DNA of 64,000 nucleotides from Nocardioides oceani (GTDB lineage Bacteria; Actinomycetota; Actinomycetes; Propionibacteriales; Nocardioidaceae). Under the pieces are notes generated by a model that did no database searches, was not told the DNA's origin, and worked only from the letters and a program-made list of their open reading frames with translations. Positions 1-7,896 of this stretch are shown piece after piece (within the stretch, counting starts at the first letter, position 1; every line of letters starts with the position of its first letter). A program made the translations under genes and the position numbers. The stretch lies in NCBI RefSeq assembly GCF_030412965.1, contig NZ_JAUHJQ010000006.1:62001-126000 (forward strand), written 5' to 3'.

Positions 1-1350
1 ACCGCCCGGGCCGAGGTGCTGCTGCGCTTCCACGACCTCCTGCTCGAGCGGCAGGACGAGGTCCTCGACCTCATCCAGTGGGAGATGGGCAAGGCGCGCT
101 ACCACGCCTGGATGGAGGTCCTGCAGGTCGCCAACCTGACCCGGCACTACGCCAAGCGCGCCGCGGCGTACCTCGCCGACCGCCCCGTCCGCGGCGCCAT
201 GCCGCTGCTCACCAGCGTGCGCGAGGTGCGCGTGCCACGGGGCGTCGTCGGGATCGTCTCGCCGTGGAACTACCCGCTCTACCTCGGCGTCGGCGACGCG
301 GTGCCCGCGCTGCTGGCCGGGTGCACGGTCGTCAGCAAGGCCGACCCCCAGACGCCGCTGACGATGCTGTGGACCCGGGCGCTGATGGGCGAGGCCGGCC
401 TGCCCGCCCACGTCTGGGACGTCGTCGCCGGGCCGGGTGCCGAGGTCGGCACGGCGCTGGTCGAGGCGGCCGACTACGTCTGCTTCACCGGCTCCACCGC
501 GACCGGCCGGCTGGTCAGCGAGGCCGCGGCCCGCCGCCTGGTCGGCGCGTCGCTGGAGCTCGGCGGCAAGAACCCGCTCCTCGTCCGCGCCGACGCCGAC
601 CTCGACAAGGCCGCCGCCGGCACCGTCGATGCGGTCTTCACCAACACCGGCCAGATGTGCATCCACATCGAGCGCGTCCTCGTGCACGAGGACGTGTACG
701 CCGCGTTCCGCGACAAGCTCGTCGCCGCCACGCGCGCACTCACCGTCGGCCAGTCCTTCGACTTCTCCCGCCAGGTGGGGTCGCTGGCCAGCGCGGCCCA
801 GCTGGCGAAGGTGACCGCCCACGTCGAGGACGCCGTCGCCAAGGGCGCGACCGTCCTCTGCGGCGGCCGCGCCCGGCCGGATCTCGGCCCCTACGTCTTC
901 GAGCCGACCGTGCTCGAGGGCGTCACCGAGGACATGGACCTCTGCCTCGGCGAGACCTTCGGCCCGGTCGTCGCGCTGCACCGGGTCGGCAGCGACGACG
1001 AGGCCGTCGCGCTGGCCAACCAGGGCTCCTACGGGCTCTCGGCGAGCATCTTCAGCCGCGACACCCGCACCGCCCAGGCGCTGGCCCGCCGGGTCCGCGC
1101 CGGCTCGGTCAACATCAACGACGGCGCCGCCCTCGCCGCCGGCTCGGTGGAGGCCGGCATGGGCGGCATGGGCGACAGCGGGCTCGGCCGCCGCCACGGC
1201 GTCCAGGGCATCCAGCGGTTCACCGAGACCCAGACCATCGCCCTGTCCCGGATAGGCCCCGTCGGCCCACCCCCGGGCATGGCACTCGAGACGTTCGTCA
1301 AGGTCGGCAACGCCCAGCTCCGGCTGCTGCGGAGGCTCCGCTCCCGCTGA
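1..1350 (+). CDS. Aldehyde dehydrogenase family protein, 5' end outside window
   Basis: This is an NAD(P)-dependent aldehyde dehydrogenase, closest in feel to the succinate-semialdehyde or broad-range type, oxidising an aldehyde to the acid in the cytosol. The reading frame is open from base 1, so the true start lies upstream; 449 residues are visible against roughly 490-520 for the family. The Rossmann part carries SPWNYP near the start. The general-base Glu sits in ELGGKNP (codon 556-558) and the catalytic Cys in GQMC (codon 658-660); their 34-residue spacing is the family norm. The C-terminus keeps the bridging segment. It runs in the same direction as the acyl-CoA catabolism block but is separated from it by a repeat array, so a shared operon is unlikely. 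The exact substrate cannot be told from the sequence. Confidence 0.9.
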   Translation, partial: TARAEVLLRFHDLLLERQDEVLDLIQWEMGKARYHAWMEVLQVANLTRHYAKRAAAYLADRPVRGAMPLLTSVREVRVPRGVVGIVSPWNYPLYLGVGDAVPALLAGCTVVSKADPQTPLTMLWTRALMGEAGLPAHVWDVVAGPGAEVGTALVEAADYVCFTGSTATGRLVSEAAARRLVGASLELGGKNPLLVRADADLDKAAAGTVDAVFTNTGQMCIHIERVLVHEDVYAAFRDKLVAATRALTVGQSFDFSRQVGSLASAAQLAKVTAHVEDAVAKGATVLCGGRARPDLGPYVFEPTVLEGVTEDMDLCLGETFGPVVALHRVGSDDEAVALANQGSYGLSASIFSRDTRTAQALARRVRAGSVNINDGAALAAGSVEAGMGGMGDSGLGRRHGVQGIQRFTETQTIALSRIGPVGPPPGMALETFVKVGNAQLRLLRRLRSR

Positions 1351-1394
1351 CCGGTCACCGCTGGTCGAGCACGGCGCGGCGTGTGGTCTCGGGG

Positions 1395-1902
1395 GCGGCG
1401 CGCCGGGCAGCCCCTCTTCAGCGACCCTGTGGTCGCTCCACACGCGGCAGGAGCCCTGTGAAGCGACCAACTGGTCGCTGGACAGGCGCCGGTGGCCGGC
1501 GCGCCGGGCAGCCCCTCTTCAGCGACCCTACGGTCGCTCGACACGCGGCAGGAGCCCTGCGGAGCGACCGCCAGGTCGCTGGACACGGCACCGGTGGCCG
1601 GCGCGCCGGGCAGCCCCTCTTCAGCGACCCTGTGGTCGCTTCATACGCGGCAGGAGCCCTGCGGAGCGACCGCCAGGTCGCTGGACACGGCACCGGTGGC
1701 CGGCGCGCCGGGCAGCCCCTCTTCAGCGACCCTATGGTCGCTTCACACGCGGCAGGAGCCCTGCGGAGCGACCGCCAGGTCGCTGGACACGGCACCGGTG
1801 GCCGGCGCGCCGGGCAGCCCCTCTTCAGCGACCCTGTGGTCGCTTCACACGCGGCAGAAGCCCTGTGGAGCGACCGCCAGGTCGCTGGACACGGCACCGA
1901 CA
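1395..1902. repeat. Tandem array of five ~102-bp twin-hairpin repeats
   Basis: Five copies of a unit repeat with start-to-start spacing of 101, 102, 102 and 102 bp (anchor CGCCGGGCAG at 1401, 1502, 1604, 1706, 1808). Each unit contains two hairpins of the form AGCGACC-N4-GGTCGCT, at 1420/1462, 1521/1563, 1623/1665, 1725/1767 and 1827/1869. All ten stems are intact while the four-base loops vary (CTGT, CTAC, CTAT in the first; AACT, GCCA in the second). Because 102 is a multiple of three, several frames stay open through the array and give spurious long ORFs. It fills most of the 593-bp gap between the aldehyde dehydrogenase and the TetR gene. The same family recurs inverted near 40.2-40.5 kb. 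Confidence 0.93.
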
Positions 1903-1931
1903 GGCGGCGGCACAGCACCCGGCCGGCGCAG

Positions 1932-1937
1932 TAGGTT
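1932..1937 (+). promoter_or_regulatory. Probable -10 box (TAGGTT) of leaderless tetR transcript
   Basis: TAGGTT ends 6 nt before the GTG at 1944. This TANNNT-N6-8-start pattern recurs before many genes in the window and would put the transcription start at the start codon. There is no Shine-Dalgarno sequence. Confidence 0.5.
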
Positions 1938-1943
1938 GCCGCC

Positions 1944-2552
1944 GTGCCCACCTCCTCGCGCCCGGCCCGTCGTACCCAGGCCGAGCGGCGGGCCAGCACC
2001 CGCGGGGCGCTGCTCGACGCGACGATCGAGGTGCTGGTCGATCGCGGCTACGCCCGGCTGACCGCGACGACGGTCTGCGAGCGGGCGGGCGTGACGCGCG
2101 GCGCGCAGGCGCACTACTTCGCGACCAAGGCCGACCTGGTGGTGCAGGCGCTGGCCCACCTGACCGATCGGCTGGTCGACGACCTCGTGGGGCACCCGCT
2201 GGCCGTCGCCGACGGTCCGGCGGGACAGTACGCCGTGCTGCTGGACCGCCTGTGGGAGATCTTCAGCGGGCCGGTGTCGTCCGCCCAGCTGGAGCTGTTC
2301 GTGGCCGCCCGGACCGACGAGGAGCTCCACCGCCACCTGGTGGAGTTCGACGCGGCCGTGCAGCGCACCCTCGGCACGGCCGCGACCCGGGTCGCCCCCG
2401 AGCTCGTGGGCCGGGAGGACTTCAAGCCGCTCATGGTCACCGCGATCGCCACCATCCGCGGCCTGCGCATGCTCCGCGCCGTCGCCACCGAGACCCAGGT
2501 CCAGCGTTCCTGGCCGTCCGCCAGGGACCAGCTGCTGGCCGCGCTGGGCTGA
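1944..2552 (+). CDS. TetR/AcrR family transcriptional regulator
   Basis: A 202-residue one-component repressor. The N-terminal 20-65 region has the TetR helix-turn-helix pattern (RGALLDATIEVLVDRGYARLT, then CERAGVTRGAQAHYFATK). The C-terminal ligand domain is diverse, as usual for the family. The GTG start is favoured by the TAGGTT box 6 nt upstream. It lies directly upstream of, and in the same orientation as, the acyl-CoA dehydrogenase/ligase cluster, and a 26-bp palindrome sits in the gap between them, so it probably represses that cluster and releases on an acyl-CoA or related ligand. That role is inference. Confidence 0.88.
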   Translation: MPTSSRPARRTQAERRASTRGALLDATIEVLVDRGYARLTATTVCERAGVTRGAQAHYFATKADLVVQALAHLTDRLVDDLVGHPLAVADGPAGQYAVLLDRLWEIFSGPVSSAQLELFVAARTDEELHRHLVEFDAAVQRTLGTAATRVAPELVGREDFKPLMVTAIATIRGLRMLRAVATETQVQRSWPSARDQLLAALG

Positions 2553-2612
2553 CCGACGCGCCCCGGCCGCTCCCCGCTCGGACATCTCGTGCAGAACTGG
2601 CAGCGCGCAGCC

Positions 2613-2638
2613 ACTTACCTGCAACACCGCAGATAAGT
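2613..2638. promoter_or_regulatory. 26-bp palindromic operator candidate
   Basis: Arms ACTTACCTGC and GCAGATAAGT flank a 6-bp centre; 9 of 10 arm positions are complementary. It lies between tetR and the first acyl-CoA dehydrogenase, about 75-100 bp before the GTG at 2710. Size and symmetry fit a TetR-family dimer or dimer-pair site. Confidence 0.6.
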
Positions 2639-2709
2639 TATGGTCCGGTTCCCGGACGTGGTCCAGGTCACACCTGCCGCGTCGCACGCGAACCGAGAGG
2701 ACCTGCGTC

Positions 2710-3930
2710 GTGGACTTCGACGACACCCCGGACGAGGCGGCCTGGCGCGCGGAGGTGCGCGCCTTCATCGAGGAGCACCGCGAGGAGCTCGGCCGCCGCG
2801 GCGACGAGCGCGGCTTCGACGACCACGTGGCGCGCGCCCGGCAGGCCCTGCTGTACGACGGCGGGCTGGTCGGCGTCACCTGGCCCGTCGAGGCGGGCGG
2901 CCGCGGCGGCACCCCGATGCAGCAGGCGATCGTCGACCAGGAGCTCGCGCGGGCGGAGGTGCCCGCGCTGATCAACCTGATCGGCATCGGGATGTGCGGC
3001 CCGACGGTGATCCACCACGGCACCGAGGACCAGAAGGCGCGCTACCTGCAGCGGCTGCTCCGCGCCGACGACGTGTGGTGCCAGCTGTTCAGCGAGCCCG
3101 CCTCCGGCAGCGACCTGGCCGCGCTGCGCACCAAGGCGGTCCGCACCGAGGACGGCAGCTGGCGGATCAGCGGGCAGAAGGTGTGGACCACGCTGGCCCA
3201 CCTGGCCGACCACGGCATCGTGCTCACCCGCACGGACCCCGACGTCGCCAAGCACCGCGGGCTGACCATGTTCGTCGTCGACATGAAGGCGCCGGGCGTG
3301 ACGGTCCGGCCGCTGCGGCAGATGAGCGGCGGCGCGGACTTCAACGAGGTGTTCTTCGACGACGTGGTGGTCCCCGACACCGAGCGGCTCGGCGACGTCG
3401 GCGACGGCTGGCGGGTCGCGCTCACGACCTTGATGAGCGAGCGGCTCTCCCTCGGTGGCGGCGGCACCGAGATCGGCATCGGCTCCACCGCGATCGTCGA
3501 GCACGTCGCCCGGCACGTCGGCGCGCTCCCTGCGGACCGGCAGGCGCTCGTGCGCCAGCAGCTCGGTCGGGCGTACGTCGACAGCCTCGGCACCCGCTAC
3601 ACCGGCTACCGCCAGCTCTCCGCGATCAGCCGCGGCGACCTCCCCGGGCCGGAGGCGTCGGCAGGCAAGCTCGCCGGCACCAAGGCGGCCCGCGACCTCG
3701 CCGACCTCGCGGTGCGCGTCCTCGGCGACGACGCGGCGTACGCCGTCTCGGCCGACGGGTCGAGCACCTGGCAGGACCTCCAGGCCGTGCTGCCCGGCAT
3801 GGCCATCGCCGGCGGCACCGACGAGGTGCTCCGCAACGTCATCGGCGAGCGGGTCCTCGGGCTGCCGCCCGAGCCGCGGGCCGACAAGGGCATCACCTTC
3901 CGCGAGAGCCTCGCCGCCGCAGGCGCCTGA
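2710..3930 (+). CDS. Acyl-CoA dehydrogenase family protein (FadE-type), first of a pair
   Basis: A 406-residue FAD flavoprotein of the acyl-CoA dehydrogenase family, with N-terminal helical, middle beta (QLFSEPASGSDLAAL, then GQKVWTT) and C-terminal helical domains. GTG start; GAGAGG lies about 10 nt upstream. In the C-terminal segment AIAGGTDEVLRNVIGERVLG, the position that holds the catalytic Glu in medium-chain enzymes (YEG) appears to be Gly. That substitution is seen in FadE subunits that work as heteromers. The next gene is a second, shorter acyl-CoA dehydrogenase 18 bp away. The likely job is alpha,beta-desaturation of an unusual acyl-CoA (branched, cyclic or steroid-side-chain-like) together with that partner. 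Confidence 0.88.
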   Translation: MDFDDTPDEAAWRAEVRAFIEEHREELGRRGDERGFDDHVARARQALLYDGGLVGVTWPVEAGGRGGTPMQQAIVDQELARAEVPALINLIGIGMCGPTVIHHGTEDQKARYLQRLLRADDVWCQLFSEPASGSDLAALRTKAVRTEDGSWRISGQKVWTTLAHLADHGIVLTRTDPDVAKHRGLTMFVVDMKAPGVTVRPLRQMSGGADFNEVFFDDVVVPDTERLGDVGDGWRVALTTLMSERLSLGGGGTEIGIGSTAIVEHVARHVGALPADRQALVRQQLGRAYVDSLGTRYTGYRQLSAISRGDLPGPEASAGKLAGTKAARDLADLAVRVLGDDAAYAVSADGSSTWQDLQAVLPGMAIAGGTDEVLRNVIGERVLGLPPEPRADKGITFRESLAAAGA

Positions 3931-3948
3931 GAGACAGGACGAGACGAC

Positions 3949-5004
3949 ATGAACTTCGACCTCGACGACGAGCAGCGCGACCTCGCCGCGGCCGCGCGCG
4001 ACTTCCTGGCCGGCTCCGCCTCCCCGGCGGTGGCGCGGGCCGCGCTGGAGTCCGACGACCCGGCGACGGCGGAGCTGGCCCCGGGACGCGACGCCCTGGT
4101 CGCCAGCGGCTTCGCCACGATCACCGTGCCGGAGGACGCCGGCGGCGGAGGCGGCTCCCTGCTCGACCTGGCCGTCGTGGCCGAGCAGGCCGGCCGGGTG
4201 CTCGCCGGCCCGTCGCTGGTGACCACCGCCCGCGCGGCGGTGCTGCTCGCCGGCGACGACGAGCGGCTCGCCCGCCTCGTGGACGGCAGCCTGCGGGTCG
4301 CGGTCGTGGACGGCGCCGGCCCGGTCCTCGACGCCGCCTCGGCCGACGCCTTCCTCGCCCTGCGCGGCGAGGACCTGGTCTGCGGGCCGGGCGTCGTCGA
4401 CGTGCGGGAGCCGATCGACCCCACGCGCGGCCTGGGCCGGGTGGAGCTCGGCGAGGTCGAGGTGCTCGCCACGGACGCCCGCCTGCGCTGGGAGCACGCC
4501 GAGCGCGTCGGGCGCGTCGTCCTCGCGGCCGAGGACCTCGGCGCGGCCGGCCGCGCGGTCGAGATCGGCGTCGCCTACGCCCGCGAGCGGCAGGCCTTCG
4601 GGCGGGCGATCGGGTCCTACCAGGCCGTGAAGCACGCGCTGGTCGGCGCCTACGTCCAGGTCGAGCAGCTGCGCTCGCTGGTGTGGTGGGCGGCGTGGGC
4701 GGCCGACCAGGCCGTCGACGAGCTGCCGATGGCCGCGGCCGCCGCGAAGGCCGCCGCCGCCACGACGCTCACCACGGCCGCGGAGACACTGATCCAGGTG
4801 CACGGCGGGATCGGGTTCACCTGGGAGCACGACGCCCACCTGTACTGGCGTCGCGCCAAGGTCGACCGGTTCCTGCTCGGTGACGACGTGGCGGCGTACG
4901 ACGAGGTGGCGCGGCTGGCGATCGCCCAGGCCGAGGCGGCCGGCCCCGGCGGGCCGTCCCCCGAGGCCGGAGCCCTGGCCGAGGCCGCGGTGGCCGCCCG
5001 ATGA
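3949..5004 (+). CDS. Acyl-CoA dehydrogenase family protein, second of a pair
   Basis: A 351-residue protein of the same superfamily but shorter and more divergent. It has the N-terminal helical domain (DDEQRDLAAAARDFL), a weak middle domain, and a well-kept C-terminal helical domain with RQAFGRAIGSYQAVKH and the HGGIGFTWEHDAHLYWRR motif around residues 285-302. Such short partners pair with a full-size subunit in actinobacterial alpha2beta2 acyl-CoA dehydrogenases. ATG start 18 bp after the first subunit, with AGAGACAGGACG upstream. Its stop overlaps the next start (ATGA at 5001), so the three genes are translated as one operon. Confidence 0.87.
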   Translation: MNFDLDDEQRDLAAAARDFLAGSASPAVARAALESDDPATAELAPGRDALVASGFATITVPEDAGGGGGSLLDLAVVAEQAGRVLAGPSLVTTARAAVLLAGDDERLARLVDGSLRVAVVDGAGPVLDAASADAFLALRGEDLVCGPGVVDVREPIDPTRGLGRVELGEVEVLATDARLRWEHAERVGRVVLAAEDLGAAGRAVEIGVAYARERQAFGRAIGSYQAVKHALVGAYVQVEQLRSLVWWAAWAADQAVDELPMAAAAAKAAAATTLTTAAETLIQVHGGIGFTWEHDAHLYWRRAKVDRFLLGDDVAAYDEVARLAIAQAEAAGPGGPSPEAGALAEAAVAAR

Positions 5005-6527
5005 GCGGGCGGGGTGAGCGCGACCTGTCGGTCCTCGCCGAGCGTGCCTTCGAGCGGCTCGGCGACCACGACACCCTGTTCTTCGAGGGCGCCTGGCACA
5101 GCTCGGGCAGCATCCACGAGCGCTCCACCCGGGTCGCCGGCGGCCTGCGCCGCATCGGCGTGGGGGTGGGGGACCGGGTGGTCGTCCTGATGATGAACAC
5201 CCCGGAGGTCTTCGTCACCTACCGCGCCGTCTGGCGGGCCGGCGCGGTCGTCACGCCGGTGCTCTTCCTCCAGACCCCGCCGGAGCTGCGACACATCCTC
5301 ACCGACTCCGGCGCCCGCGCGGTCGTCGTCACCCCCGAGCTGCTGCCGCTGCTGCAGTCGGCGAGCGAGGGGCTCGACCTCCGGGTCCTCGTCGTGGGCG
5401 AGGAGGCCGAGCCGACGCCCGGCACGCTGCCGTACGCCGAGCTGGAGACCGCCGAGCCGCTGCCGCTCGAGCCGCGCGCCGACGACGACCTCGCCGCGCT
5501 GCTCTACACCGGCGGCACCACCGGCCGGGCCAAGGGCGTCATGCTCAGCCACCACGGCCTGTGGGAGAGCGGCGCGGGCCTCGACGCCGTCGCCCGGACG
5601 ATGGACTCCACCCGCTCGCTGCTCCCGCTGCCCCTGTCCCACGCCTACGGGCTCAACGTCGTCATCGCCGGCCTGCACGCCGAGCGGCGCACCGTCGCGG
5701 TCCTGCAGCGGTGGTTCGACGCCCGCGGCTGGTTGGAGCTGGTGCAGGAGCACCGCCTGGAGTCCAGCCCGGTCGTCCCGTCGATGCTGACGATGCTGCT
5801 CGCCGAGCCGCTCGAGGACCACGACCTGTCCTCGCTGCGGTCCTTCGGCTCGGGCGGCGCTCCGCTGCCGCCGGCCCTGCGCGAGGAGGTGGAGAAGCGG
5901 CTCGGCGTGGTCATCCTCGAGGGGTACGGCTGCACCGAGTCCAGCGCGGTCGTCACCGCGTCGACGATGGACGCCAACCGCCCCGGCAGCGTCGGCCGGC
6001 CCGTGCCGCACGCCGAGGTGGCGGTCCTCGACCCGAGCGGTCGCGCGCTGCCGGCCGGCGAGGACGGCGAGATCTGCGTCCGCGGCCCCGGCGTGATGCT
6101 CGGCTACTGGAACGAGCCGGAGCTCACCGCCCGGACCGTCGTCGACGGCTGGCTGCACACCGGCGACATCGGCCACCTCGACGACGACGGCTTCCTGTAC
6201 GTCGTCGACCGGCTCAAGGACCTCATCATCCGCGGCGGCTTCAACGTGTTCCCGCGCGACGTCGAGGACGCCCTGCTCACCCACCCCGAGGTGACCTCGG
6301 CGGCCTGCGTCGGCCGGCCGGACCCGGTCAGCGGCGAGGAGGTCGTGGCGGTGGTCGCCGTGCAGCCCGGGTCGACCGTGACGGGGGAGGAGCTGGTGGC
6401 CTACGCCCGCGAGCGGCTGGCGGCCTACAAGTACCCCCGCGAGGTCGTCGTCGTCGAGGCCGTCCCGCTCACGAGCGTGGGCAAGACCGACCGCAAGGCG
6501 GTCCGGGCGCTCGTGGGGGACCGTTGA
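5001..6527 (+). CDS. AMP-forming acyl-CoA synthetase / ligase
   Basis: A 508-residue ANL-superfamily adenylating enzyme that activates a carboxylic acid with ATP and CoA. The phosphate loop YTGGTTGRAKGVMLSH is near residue 172; the adenine-binding stretch GYGCTESS, the YWNEPE loop and the hinge GDIGHLDDDGFLYVVDRLKD follow. The catalytic Lys is in the C-terminal GKTDRKAV. The ATG overlaps the stop of the upstream acyl-CoA dehydrogenase by four bases. Together they fit a short beta-oxidation entry route: activation by this ligase, then desaturation by the paired dehydrogenases. The chain length of the substrate is not evident. Confidence 0.9.
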   Translation: MSGRGERDLSVLAERAFERLGDHDTLFFEGAWHSSGSIHERSTRVAGGLRRIGVGVGDRVVVLMMNTPEVFVTYRAVWRAGAVVTPVLFLQTPPELRHILTDSGARAVVVTPELLPLLQSASEGLDLRVLVVGEEAEPTPGTLPYAELETAEPLPLEPRADDDLAALLYTGGTTGRAKGVMLSHHGLWESGAGLDAVARTMDSTRSLLPLPLSHAYGLNVVIAGLHAERRTVAVLQRWFDARGWLELVQEHRLESSPVVPSMLTMLLAEPLEDHDLSSLRSFGSGGAPLPPALREEVEKRLGVVILEGYGCTESSAVVTASTMDANRPGSVGRPVPHAEVAVLDPSGRALPAGEDGEICVRGPGVMLGYWNEPELTARTVVDGWLHTGDIGHLDDDGFLYVVDRLKDLIIRGGFNVFPRDVEDALLTHPEVTSAACVGRPDPVSGEEVVAVVAVQPGSTVTGEELVAYARERLAAYKYPREVVVVEAVPLTSVGKTDRKAVRALVGDR

Positions 6528-6569
6528 CAGCAGCGCTGTCACTGTCCAGACTGACAGGAGACCCTGTCA
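6525..6569. promoter_or_regulatory. Array of four TGACAG/CTGTCA half-sites (operator)
   Basis: Half-sites lie at 6525 (TGACAG), 6536 (CTGTCA), 6552 (TGACAG) and 6564 (CTGTCA), building overlapping palindromes. The last pair is perfect: TGACAGG-N4-CCTGTCA at 6552-6569. 6536-6557 is a longer imperfect one. The array overlaps a possible -35 (TTGACA, 6524-6529) and lies 22 bp before the short-chain dehydrogenase start, so it looks like a repressor target controlling 6591-7430. Confidence 0.65.
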
Positions 6570-6590
6570 GAATCGAGAGGAACCCCCGCC

Positions 6591-7430
6591 ATGCCCCGTG
6601 AGATCTCCGGCCTGTCCGTCGTCGTCACCGGAGGTGCCCGCGGCATCGGCAAGGCGACGGTCGAGCGCTTCGCCCGCCAGGGCGCCAAGGTCGCCATCGG
6701 CGACCGTGACGTCGAGCTCGCCGAGCTGGTCGCGTCGCCGTTCGGCGACCGCGTCAAGGCCGCGCCGCTCGACGTGACCGACCCGGAGTCGTGGCGGGCG
6801 TTCCTCGACGCCGTCTCCGTGCTCGGCCCGTTCGACGTGCTCGTCAACAACGCCGGGATCATGCCGCTCGGCTCGGTGCTCAAGGAGCCCGACGGGGTCG
6901 CCAAGGCGATCGTCGACGTCAACCTGCACGGGGTCATCAACGGCACCAAGGCGGTCGCGCCCGGGATGGTCGACCGCGGGCGCGGTCACATCGTCAACGT
7001 CGCCTCCGCGGTCGGCCGGCTCGCGGTGGCCGACGGGGCGACGTACTCCGCCTCGAAGTTCGCCACCGTCGGCTTCAGCGAGGCGACCCGCTCCGAGCTG
7101 CGCCCGCACGGCATCGACGTGACCGTCGTGCTGCCGACCGTCGTCCAGACCGAGCTGGCGGCCGGGGTGCCCGCGGCCAAGGGCGTCAAGCCGGTCACCG
7201 CGGACGACGTCGCGAAGGTCATCGAGCAGGCGGTCCGCTCGCCCAAGGCCGAGATGTGGGTCCCGCGCTGGTCGCAGGGCCTGGTGAAGGTGACCTCGCT
7301 GCTCCCGCGGCGGGTGCAGGACGCGATGGCCAAGATGACCCAGGCCGACTCGGTGCTCGCGCAGGCCGACCCGGCCGCGCGGGCGGCCTACGAGGAGCGC
7401 GCGCGCCGCTCGGCCGGCCCGCAGGTCTGA
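6591..7430 (+). CDS. Short-chain dehydrogenase/reductase (SDR)
   Basis: A 279-residue classical SDR using NAD(P)H. It has the cofactor motif TGGARGIG at residues 12-19, NNAG in the middle, and the catalytic Ser-Tyr-Lys set (VASAV followed by YSASK). The C-terminal tail (VPRWSQGLVKVTSLLPRRVQDA) is seen in SDRs annotated with lipid or steroid substrates. The ATG is preceded by GAGAGGAA. It has its own palindrome-rich promoter region, so it is controlled separately from, or in addition to, the ligase operon upstream. The likely step is a hydroxyacyl or alcohol oxidation in the same pathway. Confidence 0.88.
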   Translation: MPREISGLSVVVTGGARGIGKATVERFARQGAKVAIGDRDVELAELVASPFGDRVKAAPLDVTDPESWRAFLDAVSVLGPFDVLVNNAGIMPLGSVLKEPDGVAKAIVDVNLHGVINGTKAVAPGMVDRGRGHIVNVASAVGRLAVADGATYSASKFATVGFSEATRSELRPHGIDVTVVLPTVVQTELAAGVPAAKGVKPVTADDVAKVIEQAVRSPKAEMWVPRWSQGLVKVTSLLPRRVQDAMAKMTQADSVLAQADPAARAAYEERARRSAGPQV

Positions 7431-7489
7431 TCCGGCGCCCTCCGGGGACCGGGGCGGTGACGTCCGTCCCGGAACCCGGAGGTGCCCCC

Positions 7490-7879
7490 ATGGGTGGCGC
7501 GATCCCCCTGCTGATCTTCCTCGCCATCGCCGTGGCGGTGCTCTACTTCCTCAGCACCAGCGGCGTGGTCGCGCTGGGCGGCCGGCGCGCCGGCGGCACC
7601 CGCGTCGCCGACGAGCTGCCGGACGAACGGCTGCGGTACGCCGTGCCGCTCGGCCAGGACCCCTCGGCCGTGGTCGCGGCGCTGACCCGGCAGGGGTACG
7701 ACGCCGCGCTGGACCCCGACGACGAGGTCGACGGCCGGCAGGTCGTGCACGTCGCCCGCACGGACGACGAGCGCCCCGACCGGGAGGACGTCCGCCGCGT
7801 CATCCGCGAGGACGCGACCCTCAACCTGGAGGGGCACCGCCCCGACACCGGGCCCGTGCGCTTCGCCGACGAGCGGTAG
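7490..7879 (+). CDS. Small membrane-anchored protein of unknown function
   Basis: A 129-residue protein with one N-terminal transmembrane helix (IPLLIFLAIAVAVLYFL, residues 5-21). A charged soluble domain follows, rich in Asp, Glu and Arg (DPDDEVDG, DDERPDREDVRRVIRED). The ATG at 7490 has GGAGG 6 nt upstream; a longer frame running in from the SDR gene is rejected because it has no initiation signal. I recognise no family with confidence. Topology suggests a short anchor with the soluble part in the cytoplasm. It may follow the SDR transcript (60-bp gap) and converges with the Cys-rich gene. Confidence 0.7.
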   Translation: MGGAIPLLIFLAIAVAVLYFLSTSGVVALGGRRAGGTRVADELPDERLRYAVPLGQDPSAVVAALTRQGYDAALDPDDEVDGRQVVHVARTDDERPDREDVRRVIREDATLNLEGHRPDTGPVRFADER

Positions 7880-7896
7880 TCCCCGGCCCCGCGGCC

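Noticed and set aside
1395..1902. CRISPR array
   Set aside because: Units are nearly identical end to end with no unique spacers, and there are no cas genes.
78..1934. A 618-codon frame and a 193-codon minus frame over the 102-bp array, with 34-residue peptide repeats
   Set aside because: Because 102 is a multiple of three, several frames stay open; none has a ribosome site and the constraint is on hairpin stems.
1352..1943. Insertion sequence or prophage remnant between the aldehyde dehydrogenase and TetR genes
   Set aside because: No transposase, integrase, target duplication or tRNA junction is visible; only the repeat array.
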